Source of the DNA: Lytechinus variegatus
Lineage: Eukaryota; Echinodermata; Echinoidea; Temnopleuroida; Toxopneustidae
Assembly (NCBI RefSeq): GCF_018143015.1
Contig: NC_054746.1
Span: forward strand, 39,558,687 to 39,622,686
Direction: 5' to 3'
DNA: 64,000 bases
Part shown: positions 1 through 13,135 of the stretch, piece by piece
How the letters are laid out: every line of letters begins with the position of its first letter
How positions within the stretch are numbered: position 1 is the first letter of the stretch
Program-made: the position numbers and the translations under genes
Notes under the pieces: generated by a model
Database searches by the model: none
Seen by the model: the letters and a program-made list of their open reading frames with translations, nothing else
Told to the model about the DNA's origin: nothing

Positions 1-580
1 TTTAAGAAATTTGTTTTAAGTGTGAACAGCAAGTGAAATTAATATCTGTATAAAGCATTGAGATATATGTTTTTATTGGAGCCCACATTACTTTATTACA
101 TGCATTGCAGTGTTTCGTATGTTAATTTGTGCTGATGAAGGTCTTGTGAATCACTGCCCTGGTAATAGTATATAAAGTAGTTTTAAAGATGAGTAGCCTA
201 TTTTGCCAATGTTTACTTGCCAAGTATTATGATAATCCATTATAGGAAGACTCTAATATAAAAACAAATTTGAAAATTAAATACAAGGTAATCACTCTCT
301 TATTGGTAAAAAGGAATGTGTGTTTAAAAATCTTTTTAGTGCAATGACTGACCGAGTGTCATTTATTGGTAGGATCAACTGCTTCTCAGTCGATCAAACC
401 CAATGATTTCACTAAACCTGTCAGTAAAAGTTGATTTTCATGAAAATTTGCTAAGTTCTCATCACTATTACACCAAGACGAATATTGAACTTAAAAAAAT
501 GCAACAATATTATGATATATGAAGTAAATATTAAATTATCATTTAAAATTGTTGTTTTTATGATATTTGCTGATTTACAG
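1..580 (+). other. ACBD3: Intron of ACBD3 (window edge)
   Basis: AT-rich sequence before the first recognised coding exon. It ends in a splice acceptor (tgatttacag, 571-580). I see no coding exon in it. It is taken as intron because the exon that follows starts in the middle of a protein domain. Confidence 0.6.
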
Positions 581-886
581 AGGACCAATATCCAGTCATC
601 TGCAAGGCATCATGCTGGACACGTAAGAACATCAAAGAATTTAAGAAAGAGCTTGTATCAGAGAAAGAGTCTGTAATAAAGGTTGGACACGGTGAGACTG
701 TGACTGTCAGAGTACCTACACATCAAGAAGGAAAGTATATCTTCTGGGAGTTTGCAACAGATAGCTATGATATCGGATTTGGTCTCTACTTTGAATGGAC
801 GGAGGCTGAGAGTAATGCAATCAGTGTCCATGTTAGTGATTCTAGCGAGGATGAAGAAGAGTTTGAAGATGAAGAAGGAGGAGGAG
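581..886 (+). CDS. ACBD3: ACBD3 (GCP60) exon, first half of GOLD domain
   Basis: Penultimate coding exon of acyl-CoA-binding-domain protein 3, a Golgi adaptor that binds giantin through its GOLD domain and recruits PI4KB. The frame runs through [45 protein letters not shown] and ends in an acidic run ([16 protein letters not shown]), the order known for ACBD3. The start follows a cag acceptor; the donor is gag|gtaaga at 886/887, leaving phase 1. The N-terminal ACB domain and Q-rich region lie outside the window. TMED8 shares a related GOLD domain and is the main alternative; the acidic linker and the next exon favour ACBD3. Confidence 0.88.
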
Positions 887-1430
887 GTAAGATAAATCCT
901 TTCTATTTTTAAAGAGAAGGGGTATATAGAAATAGAGAAAATGGATTTTAATCATGTGTTTACTTGTGCTTTACTTCTAGACACATTCTTTTAATCAAAC
1001 CCACTTTGCTTCCTTGTAATGTACCACATGGAGCTAACAAATTTTGGTTTCATTGTTATCCAGTAAGCTGCAGAAGAAGATTGAATATTTAGGAGATTTC
1101 TTGAAGGAAATAAATGGAATAAAGGTAAAATTGTAATTATATCCAAATTTTTTTGGGATAGATTTAAGAAGTAATTGAAAATATACATCTATCCAAAATA
1201 CCAGTTGTAGATTTTTCCGGTAATTTGAAGTTATATATCTTTGCTTTGTAAATGAAATTGCATTACATTATATTTTTAGGTATATCATCTCTTATTACAC
1301 TGTATTATTATTAGTTGAATAACCAAAAGTTTTTTCACATATTCCATGCTAGTTACTACATACTTCAACAAACCTTAAATGAGGTCTAATTGACCCGTAT
1401 ATCCCTGATCATGTTTACTTCATTCTGCAG
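887..1430 (+). other. ACBD3: ACBD3 last intron
   Basis: Intron between the two recognised exons: gtaaga donor at 887 and ttctgcag acceptor ending at 1430. It joins phase 1 to phase 1. AT-rich; no other feature seen. Confidence 0.8.
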
Positions 1431-1678
1431 GTAAGAGTGATATCGAGCGTGGAACGAAGGATAGGGGGCCCCCTATGGATGAGATCATTCCAATCTACAG
1501 ACGAGACTGTCACCAAGAGGTGTATGCTGGCAGTCATAAGTACCCTGGTAGAGGTATATATCTGCTTAAGTTTGACAACTCCTACTCACTCTTCAGATCT
1601 AAAGTACTCTACTATAGAGTGTATTACACCAGAGATACCCAGCCCGGTAGGACGCCCCCTGATGCAGTTGAAACCTAG
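1431..1678 (+). CDS. ACBD3: ACBD3 (GCP60) last coding exon
   Basis: Second half of the GOLD domain. The phase-1 junction makes a GGT codon, then the frame reads [41 protein letters not shown] and [14 protein letters not shown], nearly the same as the vertebrate ACBD3 C-terminus. Vertebrate ACBD3 stops at YYTR. Here the frame runs on for 14 residues ([14 protein letters not shown]) to a TAG at 1676-1678, so the protein has a short lineage-specific tail. The gene ends here and converges on DNAAF2. Confidence 0.9.
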
Positions 1679-4600
1679 ATACACTATCAACGTGGTCTCT
1701 ATCCTCTTGGTCTAACACACCAGTTTGTAAGACTCTACATGGTCTTTCTTCATTTTTCTACAACCAGGGCACTGTAGGTTTGTCAACAATTACAAGTTGT
1801 CATTATCCAACTGTTACTATGGTAACTGTGCTTGTCAGCGCTGACAACTCCAATGAAACATCCCCAGCTCATCTATTTAACATTCTGTCTAATTTCCTCT
1901 TGGCCTCAGAAATAGTTTGTCAACTTTCCAGTTTGCCTAATTTAATGTAGTCTCAATGTGCTTAATTATTTTTCTTTTGGGCTGTTAAGACAAAATGGTA
2001 TAGACCAAGTGAGTATTAGTTCAAGTGATCTTCAGGCCTTCTGGTAATTAGACCAAGTGCAAGTTAGACAAAATGAAATATAGACCAAAATGGTGTAGCC
2101 TGAATGAAGACAACCTTTCTGGTAATTAGACCAAGTGCCAGTTAGACAAAATGAAATATAGACCAAAAGGGTGTAACCTGAATGAAGATAACCTTTCTGG
2201 TAATTAGACCAAGTGCCAGTTAGACAAAATGAAATATAACTTTGTGGTAATTAGACCAGGTGGATTTAGACCAAGTGTGTGTAAACTGATATACCCACAC
2301 CTAACAAATGTGTAATATGCTGGTTATGTGTATGAGATAATAACCCCTGCCACTCTAGTACACATTGTCCTGTTTTGAATGCATTACTTGTAGGCCTCAT
2401 CCATATTAAAACCAGGTGCATATATCTGCTATATGTTGCTGTTATCAGGAGCAGTATTCGAGATCAGGTGACAGAAATATTTGTGTTGTGGATTTTAAAG
2501 GTAGTGTCATTCACTGAAAACATCACAGCCAGTTAGCTTATTTTTAAAAGCTAATTTGTGACAAGTAATTGCTAAAGTCAATATCAATATTATATTGAAG
2601 CTTAATTGTTTCAGTGTGACTTTGAATTAAGATATCTGATTTGCAGACAATTTGATATTTTTACACTTTCATTTTTAAAAAAAACAAAAATTTCAACCCT
2701 CCCCCTCTTCTCTCTAATGATTGCAACATTTGCCACAAACACATGGATCCAGACTAAGATTATGTTATATTAAAATGAATGATGCTCTACCTTTAAAAGA
2801 GATCTCATACAATAATGACCTGCAGATGTTGAGAGAAATTCTGATCAGTGCGACCTTCCATTTGCAAATTTAAAGAGATTTACAGAGTTTGTATTCTCTT
2901 TCTATCTACTGCAGCTATGTATGAAAACAGAAGAGTGGTGTGCTTTCAAGGCAGGGCAAATACAAGGGGAGGAGAAATGATATAGTGAAAATTATATAGA
3001 TCTATATTTATATTTTGATTGTTGTTGATGTTGAAGTTATGTATGATTATGTAGTTTTAGGTAAAAGGATATAAGCAATGTAACCAATTAAAAACAACCG
3101 TTGATATGAAAAAAAATACATAGAAATTTTTAACATTGGTTTGTAATGAATTCATTTGAAATAAAAATTTTCCTTTTAGGAAAGTTTACTGAAGAGGCTT
3201 GTACACCATTGCCACTTTTCACAATGGACAAATTAATTAAATGAGACAATAAAGATTTGAGAGTAGCAGGATATTAACATAATTTTTCTTAAAATCTTTT
3301 AATACTGTCTAGTTACAAAAGTTGCCAAGAATGTTAGAAATTTAGGATAAGGAAATTTAAGTTTTCATCAAGGTGATAGTTTTCTTTAAAAATAATGATA
3401 CTGAAATAGTTATCAGTTAGTGTGAATTTTGGAGGAGGTGTCAAATTATTTTGCCAATCTGATTGGGTTTGGAAAGCATGATAAATTTTGACCAAAATTA
3501 CATGCTTAACAATCAGTTTGTATTTTTTAATTGAGTTTATCCAAGTTAATATTTTGTAAGTTGTCAATGTCAGTTATATTCCCCTTTTTTCATGTCAGAA
3601 ATGGGTGTAAAAATGTTGCTCCATAGCATATGTTCCAAATAATGCATAGCATCATTCCTGTCTGTTGGCATGGAGAGTTGAATGGATCAACTGCATTTGA
3701 CAAGTAAATAAGTATTATTCTTACTGGTTAAGGTTTATAAAGTAGACCGTTTTTATCAAATTGAACATTCTATTGGTGCTTACCCACAATGATGGTTAAA
3801 AGCTTTCACTATGATGTGTAATAGCAACTAATTTTTCATGGTATTAGACCTGTATGCTATCATGCTAAGCACATATCATATCACTTAATGATACTGTTCA
3901 CTGTACCTACAGTATTGACCCATTGCTGTGTAGTCATTAATATATTTGTGCTTGTAATACAGGCTCTACCATAACAATTTAACAATGAATAAGAACAGCA
4001 TTTTTTTTTTTTGTTAAGGATTAAATGTTGTTGGTTCATACATGAAAATATATATGTTTTAACCCATGCAGGGTAATTAAAAGGAGTTTTCTGACTAGTG
4101 TTTCAGAGCAAAGACTATTTTTGATTGCCAAAACTGAGCGGGTAAAAACTTCAAATTGTTTTCATTATTGAGTTTTTTTATCCCCTTACATTCAGTTATG
4201 AAAATAACACAGAATTGTTGATAAAACGTCATTTTAACAAGCCATTGAAAATTGACCGGCACATGCTTGATCATTCTTCCTTCTCTATATCAAATATTGG
4301 TGCAGAACATTAAAGCTCATATCATTCTGAAAATGTCTTTTTAGCTATTTCAAAATTTGCTTGCTCAACCAGGCAAGTACCTCAATCAAACAAAAAGCCT
4401 TTTGATTTTGCTTTTGAATTCCAAGAACAATAGTTTAGTGTATACAAGACCATAAAAACATAACAAATCATTTACTTTTCTTGTGCTGTTTTTATAATTT
4501 GGTTTAGTTATATTCTGCATAGTGGATATTGGTTTCTTTTGCAACTTCAGTGTGATTTTCTATGAAATAACTAGGATAGTAATAACTTGCAATAAATGAA

Positions 4601-6037
4601 GTTATTGGTATCGCAAATGATATCTTGCTTTCAAGGAATCAAGTTTTACATTTCCCTCCTCCTTTCAAAGATATGTGAAATGAAATGATGGAAGCTAATT
4701 TTGTTTCTGAAAACATGAAAATCAATTGAAACAATTCACAATGCTAATATGATTCAAATTGGAGAGAAAATGTTTAAGATGTTTCTAAAGATTAATAGTG
4801 GAATTGCGCCTTTGATTTATACTCTGTATTTTGCTCTGAATTTTGTTATGTTTTCATTAAAAGAAACTTGATGTTTTGTAATTATATCAGTTCAAGCTGG
4901 TCGAGTGTGTGAATCATTTGGAAATGATAAAAAATATCTTTAAATTTTTTTTTTAAACCTTCAAGATAGTGACTATTAGTTTCTCTGTGTACATTGGTGT
5001 ACATTTGCTCTATATGCTTGAATTCCATTCACAATGATCGTACATAAGCAGTGTCAAATCAAGAATCATTATTGTAGCTTTGTGCATGTAGCATATTGTT
5101 AATGCAATGTGTGCATATTCAATCAAAATTATATTCAACTATTAGTTTGTTTCATACCTGTCTTATTTATTACTTCAATCTCGCTATGGTTTGTGCTTTG
5201 ATGATAAGAACAGTTTTGCTTTGTAGGCCTACATTAAATTATCTTTATTGAGTCACTTCTATCCATCTGAGCTATACAAAAATATACCATCAACCCTTTT
5301 CTTCTGTTTTCTCACATCAAAAATTCACAATAAACATTCACAATAAACACTGGGAAGGAGCAAAAATCTAAAATAATCCCCAAAATGTTTTCATGATTAT
5401 TTTCCACATCAGATCGTGGTCATCTTCAATGAAGGTGATCTTCTTAGTTTTAATTTCTATGGCAATTGACCTAATGATTGATATAATTGACACTATTGAG
5501 ATAATAACGGAAAACTATATTAGTTTAATGAAAGCATGGGCATATATTGACCATGAAAACTTGTAAAGTAATTGTTGTCCTAAAGATATATCTTACTACC
5601 CTATTATTAATGTCTCTCACAACAACCATTATTTAAATCATAAATGATCCATCTGTAAAAGTAAGGGTACTTGAATATCCAGTCAATTTTCATTTCATTG
5701 CTTTCATTTTTTCCTGTTATTCATTCTGTCACAATCTTTTTTGTCACACCCAAAAGAGATTTGCATTTATAATTTATGATTTATTTGTGTCTAGTTTTCA
5801 TTTCATTATTGTCTTGATATTGGTTATTTCATTTTAGTGTGTAATATTCTGGAACATGTTACATTGATCACATAGTGATAGTAACATAAATACTAGAAAG
5901 AGAAATGCTATTGATACACCTGTAAATTGTATACATTGTATGATTAAAAGCTGGTCATTGTAAAAACATTAGCTGGTTGATGAAGTCTTATTGTGTTGGT
6001 TGATTTGCCATAGTTTGGTTCTGGGACCAGTCTACAT
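1679..6037 (+). other. ACBD3 3' UTR and intergenic sequence
   Basis: AT-rich, no convincing ORF. The proximal part is presumably 3' UTR; possible AATAAA signals occur near 3159 and 3248, but I cannot choose between them. A tandem repeat lies at 1985-2290 (listed separately). Nothing else recognised. Confidence 0.5.
1985..2290. repeat. Tandem ~78-bp repeat with TAGACCAAGTG words
   Basis: Three consecutive units begin near 2036, 2115 and 2193. Each reads tctggtaattagaccaagtg, then gttagacaaaatgaaatata, then a gtgtagcctgaatgaag-like end. The third unit is cut short and followed by further taattagaccaggtgg words. The words resemble those of the hairpin at 25770-26160. Confidence 0.85.
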
Positions 6038-6463
6038 GGCCCAAATTAACAAAGGTGGTTCTGAAAACCCACGGTTGAGTCCATGGTTAATGCAGATTTC
6101 CTGTATAAATTATTACACTTAATTTACAATGTATATTAAAAAATTCCAATGCTGTTGCACGCTTTTGTCACAGTGCGCCAAATTGACGCATGTTGCCGTG
6201 GTTATCCACAATATTTTATTCATCAGTCCCCTGTTTTGAATTAATGAGCCCACTCTTCAAACAGTAGACTCATGAATGAAATAGTATCTTTTACCATGGT
6301 AACAGGCGTTAATTTGGCACACTGACAAAAGCGCGCATCAGCATTGAACAATTTTTATACACGCGCCCGTTACATGCTAAATTAAGTGTAATTCATACAG
6401 GAAATCTACATAAACCATGGATTCAACCGTGTGTTTTCAAAACCACCTTTGTGAATTCAGGCC
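6038..6463. mobile_element. Palindromic MITE (~426 bp)
   Basis: The first ~90 bases (from ggcccaaattaacaaaggtgg) are repeated as the reverse complement in the last ~90 bases (ending ccacctttgtgaattcaggcc), with ccatggttaatgcagatttcctgtat shared in broken form. Non-autonomous DNA transposon with no coding capacity. No clear target duplication, so the superfamily is open. Confidence 0.8.
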
Positions 6464-9400
6464 AATAAGTCAAGACCAATTTAAATTAATCATACCTTTG
6501 AGATTGATATCAACACCCATATTATAAGTGGAAATCAATCCTGAAAATTGTGATCAGTTTGAATTAGTAACATCACTAATAGTTGTTTATAAACTGGGGA
6601 ATTAGACATGTGTGTATTTGTACTAATTTTGTATTTTTATTGTTTGAATATTTTTAGTATATTGGGTGGCTCAGAATGGAATACAAAAATATTCCATGAA
6701 TCGCAGATGAATGGAATATTTCTGGTATTCCATGAAATAAGGCCATCCAATATAATTATCTGTCGCCCCCCCACAAAAAAAAAGAGATGGAAAATTTTGA
6801 ACAAGTCATCACTTCACTATTATGGCATCATCACCTCATAAGATTAAATTTGGTTATCGACATGCGATTTATGAGGTCCTCTATGAGGGTTGCTGTAGTT
6901 TAAAAGTACAATTTCTACATACATTATTTGAAAATATGATTCAGTGAACTAAGATACTTTTCTCATTGAGGTTATAGAATGAATTTTATTAGTTCAAGGC
7001 CTACATTTGAATGGTATAAATTGTCACCCCCTGCTTATTCCCACATGTTTGCAAATGACAAGTCGAGTGGAAATTGTACTACCCTCAGAGCTGGTGCCAG
7101 GATATTTTGAGGGAGGGGGAGGGGCATGAATAATAAAATTAACATCAATTTTTTTCAGTTGGATAATGAGATACACGACCCAAAACCCTTTTTTTTACTT
7201 TATAGTTTTATAATATATACTGATTTATATAGCGCAGAAACTATGTGCATATATTCTACTGCGCAGCAATTAAGAGCTGGTGAAATGCTTGAGAACAAAA
7301 TTAGAAAAGGGGGTAAAGAAATGTATGGGAATTATTTTCTACTGATGGGGTGATCCTTGAAAATCTAGATTGACTACAAATCAGCCGTGCACATGCGTTC
7401 TGTACTCGCTGAAGACGCACAATTTGAGACGAGGGGAGCCCATTCAGCAAACCATTACAATAATCTACCTTACTAAATAATTATAGGTTTATCTCTCGTC
7501 TACAGTACAAAATTCTCCCTATGTAAATAATATATTGGTTTAAATATACAAACCATATTCTAACTATATGAAATACACAAGTAATTTCATCAAATTACAA
7601 TTCCTTTGAGTTTCTTCTCCATCTTGCAAATATCAAATTTTCTGCAGCTCTGCACTTCATGAATTGACTTTGTCTTTAAAATTATAATCCTGAGATTACC
7701 CGTGAATGAACAGTTCTTAAGCAAATATAGATTATTCCAGTAGCGAAGATGGAAAATAAAATAATTTCAATAACATGTAAAAAGCTTAAACCAAGTATGC
7801 TGAAATGACGATTCACAAAATCCCTCCGTAGTTACTGTGATGCATCATTTCCACCGCACTTTATTTATAGATAAGGAAATTTGACAATTTTTCCTCGTTT
7901 GTTTCATGTCTTTGCCACTGAAATTATACATCAACATTTGCTTACTATAAATGTACTCTTGGGATTATCATTTAATTTTCTCAAGCACTAGTTCAATAGA
8001 GTTTTTACACTAATTCAATGCAATTATTGAACGTTGTCAGGTAACACTGTTTGAATATTCAGCAGAAGTCAAGCAAAATGTCAGTTTCAGGCAATTTCTT
8101 TTCTGAATGCTGAATATATTGCTCTATTAAACTCGGGGGAAAAAAATAAGGCTTTTTAAAGAATTTGTACCTTTCCAAAGTGAAAATTTATTTCTCTTTT
8201 AATTTTCATTTAACATTTCAACAAGTTTCTACCCTCCAGTTCAAAATATATATGCATTTCATTTCTTTCTGCAATTAAGATGCAAAAATCAAGTCAACAT
8301 TCACTGAATCAACATCTATTATACCAAGATGCACATGCTTAACAAAGAACTTATGTATCATAATATCACTGTTGATCAACACCAACATAAATTTGACATT
8401 TCAATCTGAATTTCATATTTGCCAAGTCTTAACAACCCCCCTCCCTCCCAAAAAAAATCAGACTTGGTATTCCCTTTTTAGGACATCAAAGAATCTATTT
8501 CAATCAAACTACTATTAAGTCTGCCAAACCAACCTCCAAAAGGTTGAAATCAACCACTTTTAAGTTAAAGTTGAACATATTTCATGGTCCTAAGAGAATG
8601 AACTTACAGCTCCAGATAAATAAAGATTGATTTCCAAACTTTTTAAGTCAAAACTTGACAATTATTAACAAACTAACAAAAATTTCATAACATAGGTGTA
8701 TCCACATGATCTACTTGTTTCTCTCATCATGCTCCTGTTTTATAGATGATCACGTCTTGTCTATATTCAACATTCACTTATCAACAATTTATAATTCAAA
8801 TTATAAAGTAATACTTTGGAAACTAAAGTAACTTTGTATTTTAATGCTGAATTTTCAAGGTATAGTTTGGTACATGAGAAATGTAATTATAAGTAAACAG
8901 CCAAATTACAAGTTACATTTTTCAAATTTGGCAAAATATAAAGTCACCACGTTTCTATTTCAATATTTACAAAAAGAAATACCAATTCAGAAAAATAATC
9001 ATGATCCACGCTGTATTTTCAATATTTACACAATGTAATAATAATCATTCACTAATTCAAAAATACAAATTCATAACATTCAATATCACAATTTAATGAA
9101 AAAAAAAGAAAAGCAAAGGACTAATATATTGTTGCATGAAATTTTTACATTATGGTACACAAAATACTCTTTAGAGATATTAGTTCATCAAATGTGAGCT
9201 ATAAAAGAGTAAAGAAATAATTTATTGCAATTGTCATCATATGATTTAACTTCATATTTCTAGTACATGTTTTGATAAATGTACAAGTAAATAAACTGGT
9301 ACTATAGTTCACAAGTATGGCAGTGAGATTGTCATTTAATTTGTTAGGAAGGGGTTTGTTAACATAACATCAGTGGATGTCAGTCTCATTAAAGTATCTC

Positions 9401-11755
9401 TTTGAGTGATTTCCAAAGACAAGTTGCTCTCAGCAAATCAGATGTGAGAGTTTCAGAAGCTTATAACATCAGTCTATGAAAAATGTGGATGAATCATTAA
9501 AGAAATGCTCCCCTGGAGATTAACATTTTAAAGGCACATCATATCACTATAAGTGGTCACAACATATTACTGGATCTCATGAGCAATCAGTACATTGTAT
9601 ATATGTACAGTATATGAGGGGCCTGTTTCATAAAACTTTTGTCATGAAAAACTCTAGCAAAAAAAAAACTTAGGCAAACAAAACTATGCCATTTACCACT
9701 TGACACATTGAAAAACTTGGAAAAAATTGAATTGCAAGAGTCTTTCTTTCACACAACAAGCCCCAGTTCAAACATATTTTCATCTTTTCACAATCAATTT
9801 GGTATTTTACCTTTTGAGCTTTCACCTACTCGTTTGTGATTGATTGTGAACAGATTAAAAATCATTTGAATTGATTTCTACCAATTAGATAAATCTCTAT
9901 GGACAACAAACCCCCAAGGTCAAAAACAATCAGATGTACAGTGCTGGGACCTAAATGTTACCTTGTTCAAAGACAAAATGAAACTATTACCTTGTTGATA
10001 GCACAGTGCCTTTGCACAAAACTTAACATTAAAAAAGGGTCAGTCAATCGTAACTACCATGGCAATGCAGTACAACAGACAAATCAAATATTTTTTTCTT
10101 CCACGTAAATTAACATTGTTATGATATAGAATTACCATTGAAAGTATGTCTTAAAAAGTGGAGTCCTGAGCATTTGTATCTCTTTTAATACATAAGTAAA
10201 ATACCTACAAATACACAACAAATACATTAAATAGGTACATGTACGTAGATGAATAGAAAGAAACGTGTTTACCTATATTTTCACTTTCAATCATACAAAA
10301 TATAAAGAGTAGCCATTTTAAATTTGAATCAAAAGAAATGTAGAATGCTAACATTACTCCTCAGTCTGTAAAGGGGATAACTGCTGTGTAACATACATTT
10401 ACACATAAATTGGGTCTCGCTATCACATTCCAAACAATGGGAAATTTCTCACCAAGGATAGATATGTACATCAATTTAAGTCTTTTCAAGGCATTTGTCT
10501 TATGGCCAAAATACTATTTCTCATCAATTAACAACAAATAGAATGCTTGTCTTGTTGTTGTTCATAAACAAACACACTTTATGTACAAACTTCTACAACA
10601 TTTATTCACAAGCAAACTCTTTTTTTCACTCTTTTTTTTTCATTCCCACTCAACATATCATATTCCATCCATGAAAATATTACACATTCAGGCTTTACGA
10701 AAATGTTTACATGAAAACAAATGAAATTCTTCAGTTTCAACACATTATTGCCATTAGTTCTAGTGTGAACTCGAACTCAAATTTTATTATATTATAAAGA
10801 ACTTTTAATTGTTGAATGGTGATAATAATATCTCTTACAAATATGTAAATCTTGAATATTTGAATATTCAATGAAATTTTAAAGCAATAGATCTTTTGGG
10901 CATTTTATTAATAGTATAAAAAAGAAATGATTGTCTTGTCAAAAGTTATTCCTAGTTCTAAAACATGAAACTAGCACAAATCAAATAATAGTTATTATTT
11001 TTCAAAAAAGTTTTTCAAGATTGCTGGTGTGCAGTAAAGCCTAGACATGGGAAAATATATTCAAATATTTCACCCAAAAAAATTATTCAATCAATTCTTC
11101 AAAATTTAGTTTCAGTTCCAAAATAGTCATTTTGTTTTGCATATAGCACATAACACATGAATCGCAGTGGGATTTCAAGTATATATGGCCATATTGACTG
11201 AAACAATTTTTTATGCCATTTTCCTTATGACGCTTATATAATATCAAGTACCAGTCACAATATCCTGGCTAGATGCAATTTTATACAGTAAAACAGGAAC
11301 ATGATATTCCTATCCTGAATAAAGATCTCGTGTAATGGGAATGGCCACCTGTGCGATTGCATCCATACAATGTAAATACATGCACACAACATCACAAAAT
11401 AACTGATGCCCTTCTGAAAAGAACTTTGTGGAAGCAAAATTGTTTTGATAGTCCCTCACTTATTATCAACAATTAAGCAAAAAAACTTGGTGGATTCCTG
11501 TGGTAAACAGCACATGGCGCAAGCTTACTTTACAAAATATTTGACCTTTGGTTCATAAATTTTATGTTAGTTTATGCTCTGCCAGAGTATCAACTGAAAA
11601 TCATGGTGGTCATAAAGAGAGCATTAAAAAAACAATGCTTCAAGTGAACACAGAGACTTTCAATTGGTACTGTCAGACACAGAGAATCAACATCCTAATT
11701 TTGAGTTATCAGAAGAGATTCATTACAAGATACCAACATTTTGCTTCTTAGGGGT
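6464..11755. other. Intergenic region and probable DNAAF2 3' UTR
   Basis: AT-rich, no supported gene. The part adjoining 11756 is presumably the 3' UTR of the minus-strand DNAAF2. TTTATT (AATAAA on the minus strand) occurs near 10902 and 10603, but the poly(A) site cannot be fixed. A small palindrome around gaatggaatac / gtattccat lies at 6670-6740. Confidence 0.5.
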
Positions 11756-12691
11756 TTACTCATCAAGATCATAAATAACTTGGTTAGAAAATTCAAAAGC
11801 ACACTTTGTTTTGTGGTCTTGCATTTCTAGAGGGAGCTCATCATTTTCATTGCTTTTCTTGTTTTCATTATTATTCATCAAATCACGGTTTTCTGGTGGT
11901 TCCTGAGTATCCCCATTAAGCTCATTGCTCTCTATAATCTCTTCAGACTCTAGACCATTTGTGAGTGGTGAAACATCATCAGGGGAACTTGGTTTAATGT
12001 GGTTCTCATTGGTGTCGGAACTCTCGACGCCATTATTTGCTGCCAAACTTGCCTCACGGCGTGCTTTTTCTTTTCTCCTACGCCTAGATCCCTTGGATTT
12101 CTTCCCCTTTGAGCGGGGAGAGGACGGTATCTCCTGTCCTGACTCTGATTCACTGCTGGACTGTCTCATAAGGACTTGGTTTGGTTGCCAATTCCATTCT
12201 TGATCTTCATGTTCTTCATCTTCCTCAGTGCTAGCTTCTTTGTGGTGCAGGAGTTCAGAATCACTGAAATACTCCCAAGAATTGTCCTTCAGCTTCTCAA
12301 TCATGCGCCTTGGACCAAAGAAGGGAGTCCGCCTTCCTCCTCCTTTCTTCTTGTTTCCACCCTTTTGGGTTCGTTTGGGACCATCAAGGAAGAGTTCAAC
12401 CAAGACTTCCTCACTGAAGCTAACTGACTTGCATGCTCTTCTGCGAGGACTCCTTAAGGCACTCTTAAGACCAGCTGGTATGGAGGAATCAGTTGGTGAT
12501 GACTGAGGATCGCTGCGAGGGGAACTCACATCACTTTCTACCTTCTTCCCATCTGCTGCAGGTCCTAGGTCCAAGGCAGGGATGATAGACTCTTTAGATT
12601 TCATAGATGGCTTCTGACATCCATCAGTGTCACCTTTATGTTTTCCACTGTCTTGTGAACTCTTTGAGCTATCTGCAACCTCACAGGACAC
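11756..12691 (-). CDS. DNAAF2: DNAAF2 / Kintoun exon 3 (C-terminal)
   Basis: Last coding exon, 311 codons plus stop, phase 0 from acceptor gtccag|gtgtcc at 12692/12691. It begins VSCEVADSSK and ends CAFEFSNQVIYDLDE, matching the vertebrate DNAAF2 ending CAFSFQNSLLYDLD. It is mostly low complexity: Ser/Asp/Glu-rich runs, a basic run GSRRRRKEKARRE, and a PP1 docking-type motif KSVSF (residues ~737-741 of the whole protein) in the context RRRACKSVSFSEEV. Drosophila Kintoun is also known as a PP1-interacting protein, so the motif may work. The open frame runs 35 codons upstream of the acceptor; that part is intron. Confidence 0.9.
   Translation of the reverse strand: MSCEVADSSKSSQDSGKHKGDTDGCQKPSMKSKESIIPALDLGPAADGKKVESDVSSPRSDPQSSPTDSSIPAGLKSALRSPRRRACKSVSFSEEVLVELFLDGPKRTQKGGNKKKGGGRRTPFFGPRRMIEKLKDNSWEYFSDSELLHHKEASTEEDEEHEDQEWNWQPNQVLMRQSSSESESGQEIPSSPRSKGKKSKGSRRRRKEKARREASLAANNGVESSDTNENHIKPSSPDDVSPLTNGLESEEIIESNELNGDTQEPPENRDLMNNNENKKSNENDELPLEMQDHKTKCAFEFSNQVIYDLDE
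12416..12430 (-). other. DNAAF2: RVxF-type PP1 docking motif in DNAAF2
   Basis: Codons for K-S-V-S-F, fitting the [KR]-x-V-x-F PP1-binding pattern, in a basic/Ser-rich context. The motif is seen directly; binding is inferred from the Kintoun-PP1 link. Confidence 0.5.
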
Positions 12692-12944
12692 CTGGACAGG
12701 GCATGTAAAAAATGAAAGAGTAATAAAGATAGCTTTTGCTTCAGATGTAGGTATGTAACTCATCATATTTAGGAATTTAAGAAGAAGAATCTTCAAATAA
12801 AAGATATATCAAAAGAACAATTATCTCTGATAGAGATTTTCTCACTTACTCTATAACTTAAGATGATGTACAGTAAAGCAGTCCTTCAAATGCACTATTA
12901 AAATCTGTTAATTGATTAACAACAACAACAACAAATTACTCTCA

Positions 12945-13135
12945 CCCAGGTGCTAATTGGGTACCGGTAGGAAACAACCATCATTGTGGTTGGTATAGCA
13001 AGTGTGCGCCCTAACAGGCTGCTTGAAATGCTATGAATCTAGTGACTGGGTAATAATAATTGTGAAGCGCTTTGAACAGTCGTAGATTGATAAAGCGCTA
13101 TATAAATGCCAATTATCATTATTATTAGCTATCTA
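12945..13135 (+). repeat. SINE, head-truncated
   Basis: The sequence contains cacccaggtgctaattggg, taccggtaggaa, then tgaagcgctttgaacagtcg and aagcgctatataaatgcc, ending in an attatcattattatta tail. The centre matches the SINE at 34335-34621. The tRNA-like head is missing. The tail is of a kind shared with LINE 3' ends. Confidence 0.75.

Noticed and set aside
11925-12506. Plus-strand ORFs opposite DNAAF2 exon 3
   Set aside because: Antisense shadows of the DNAAF2 frame, which has clear homology and splice sites.
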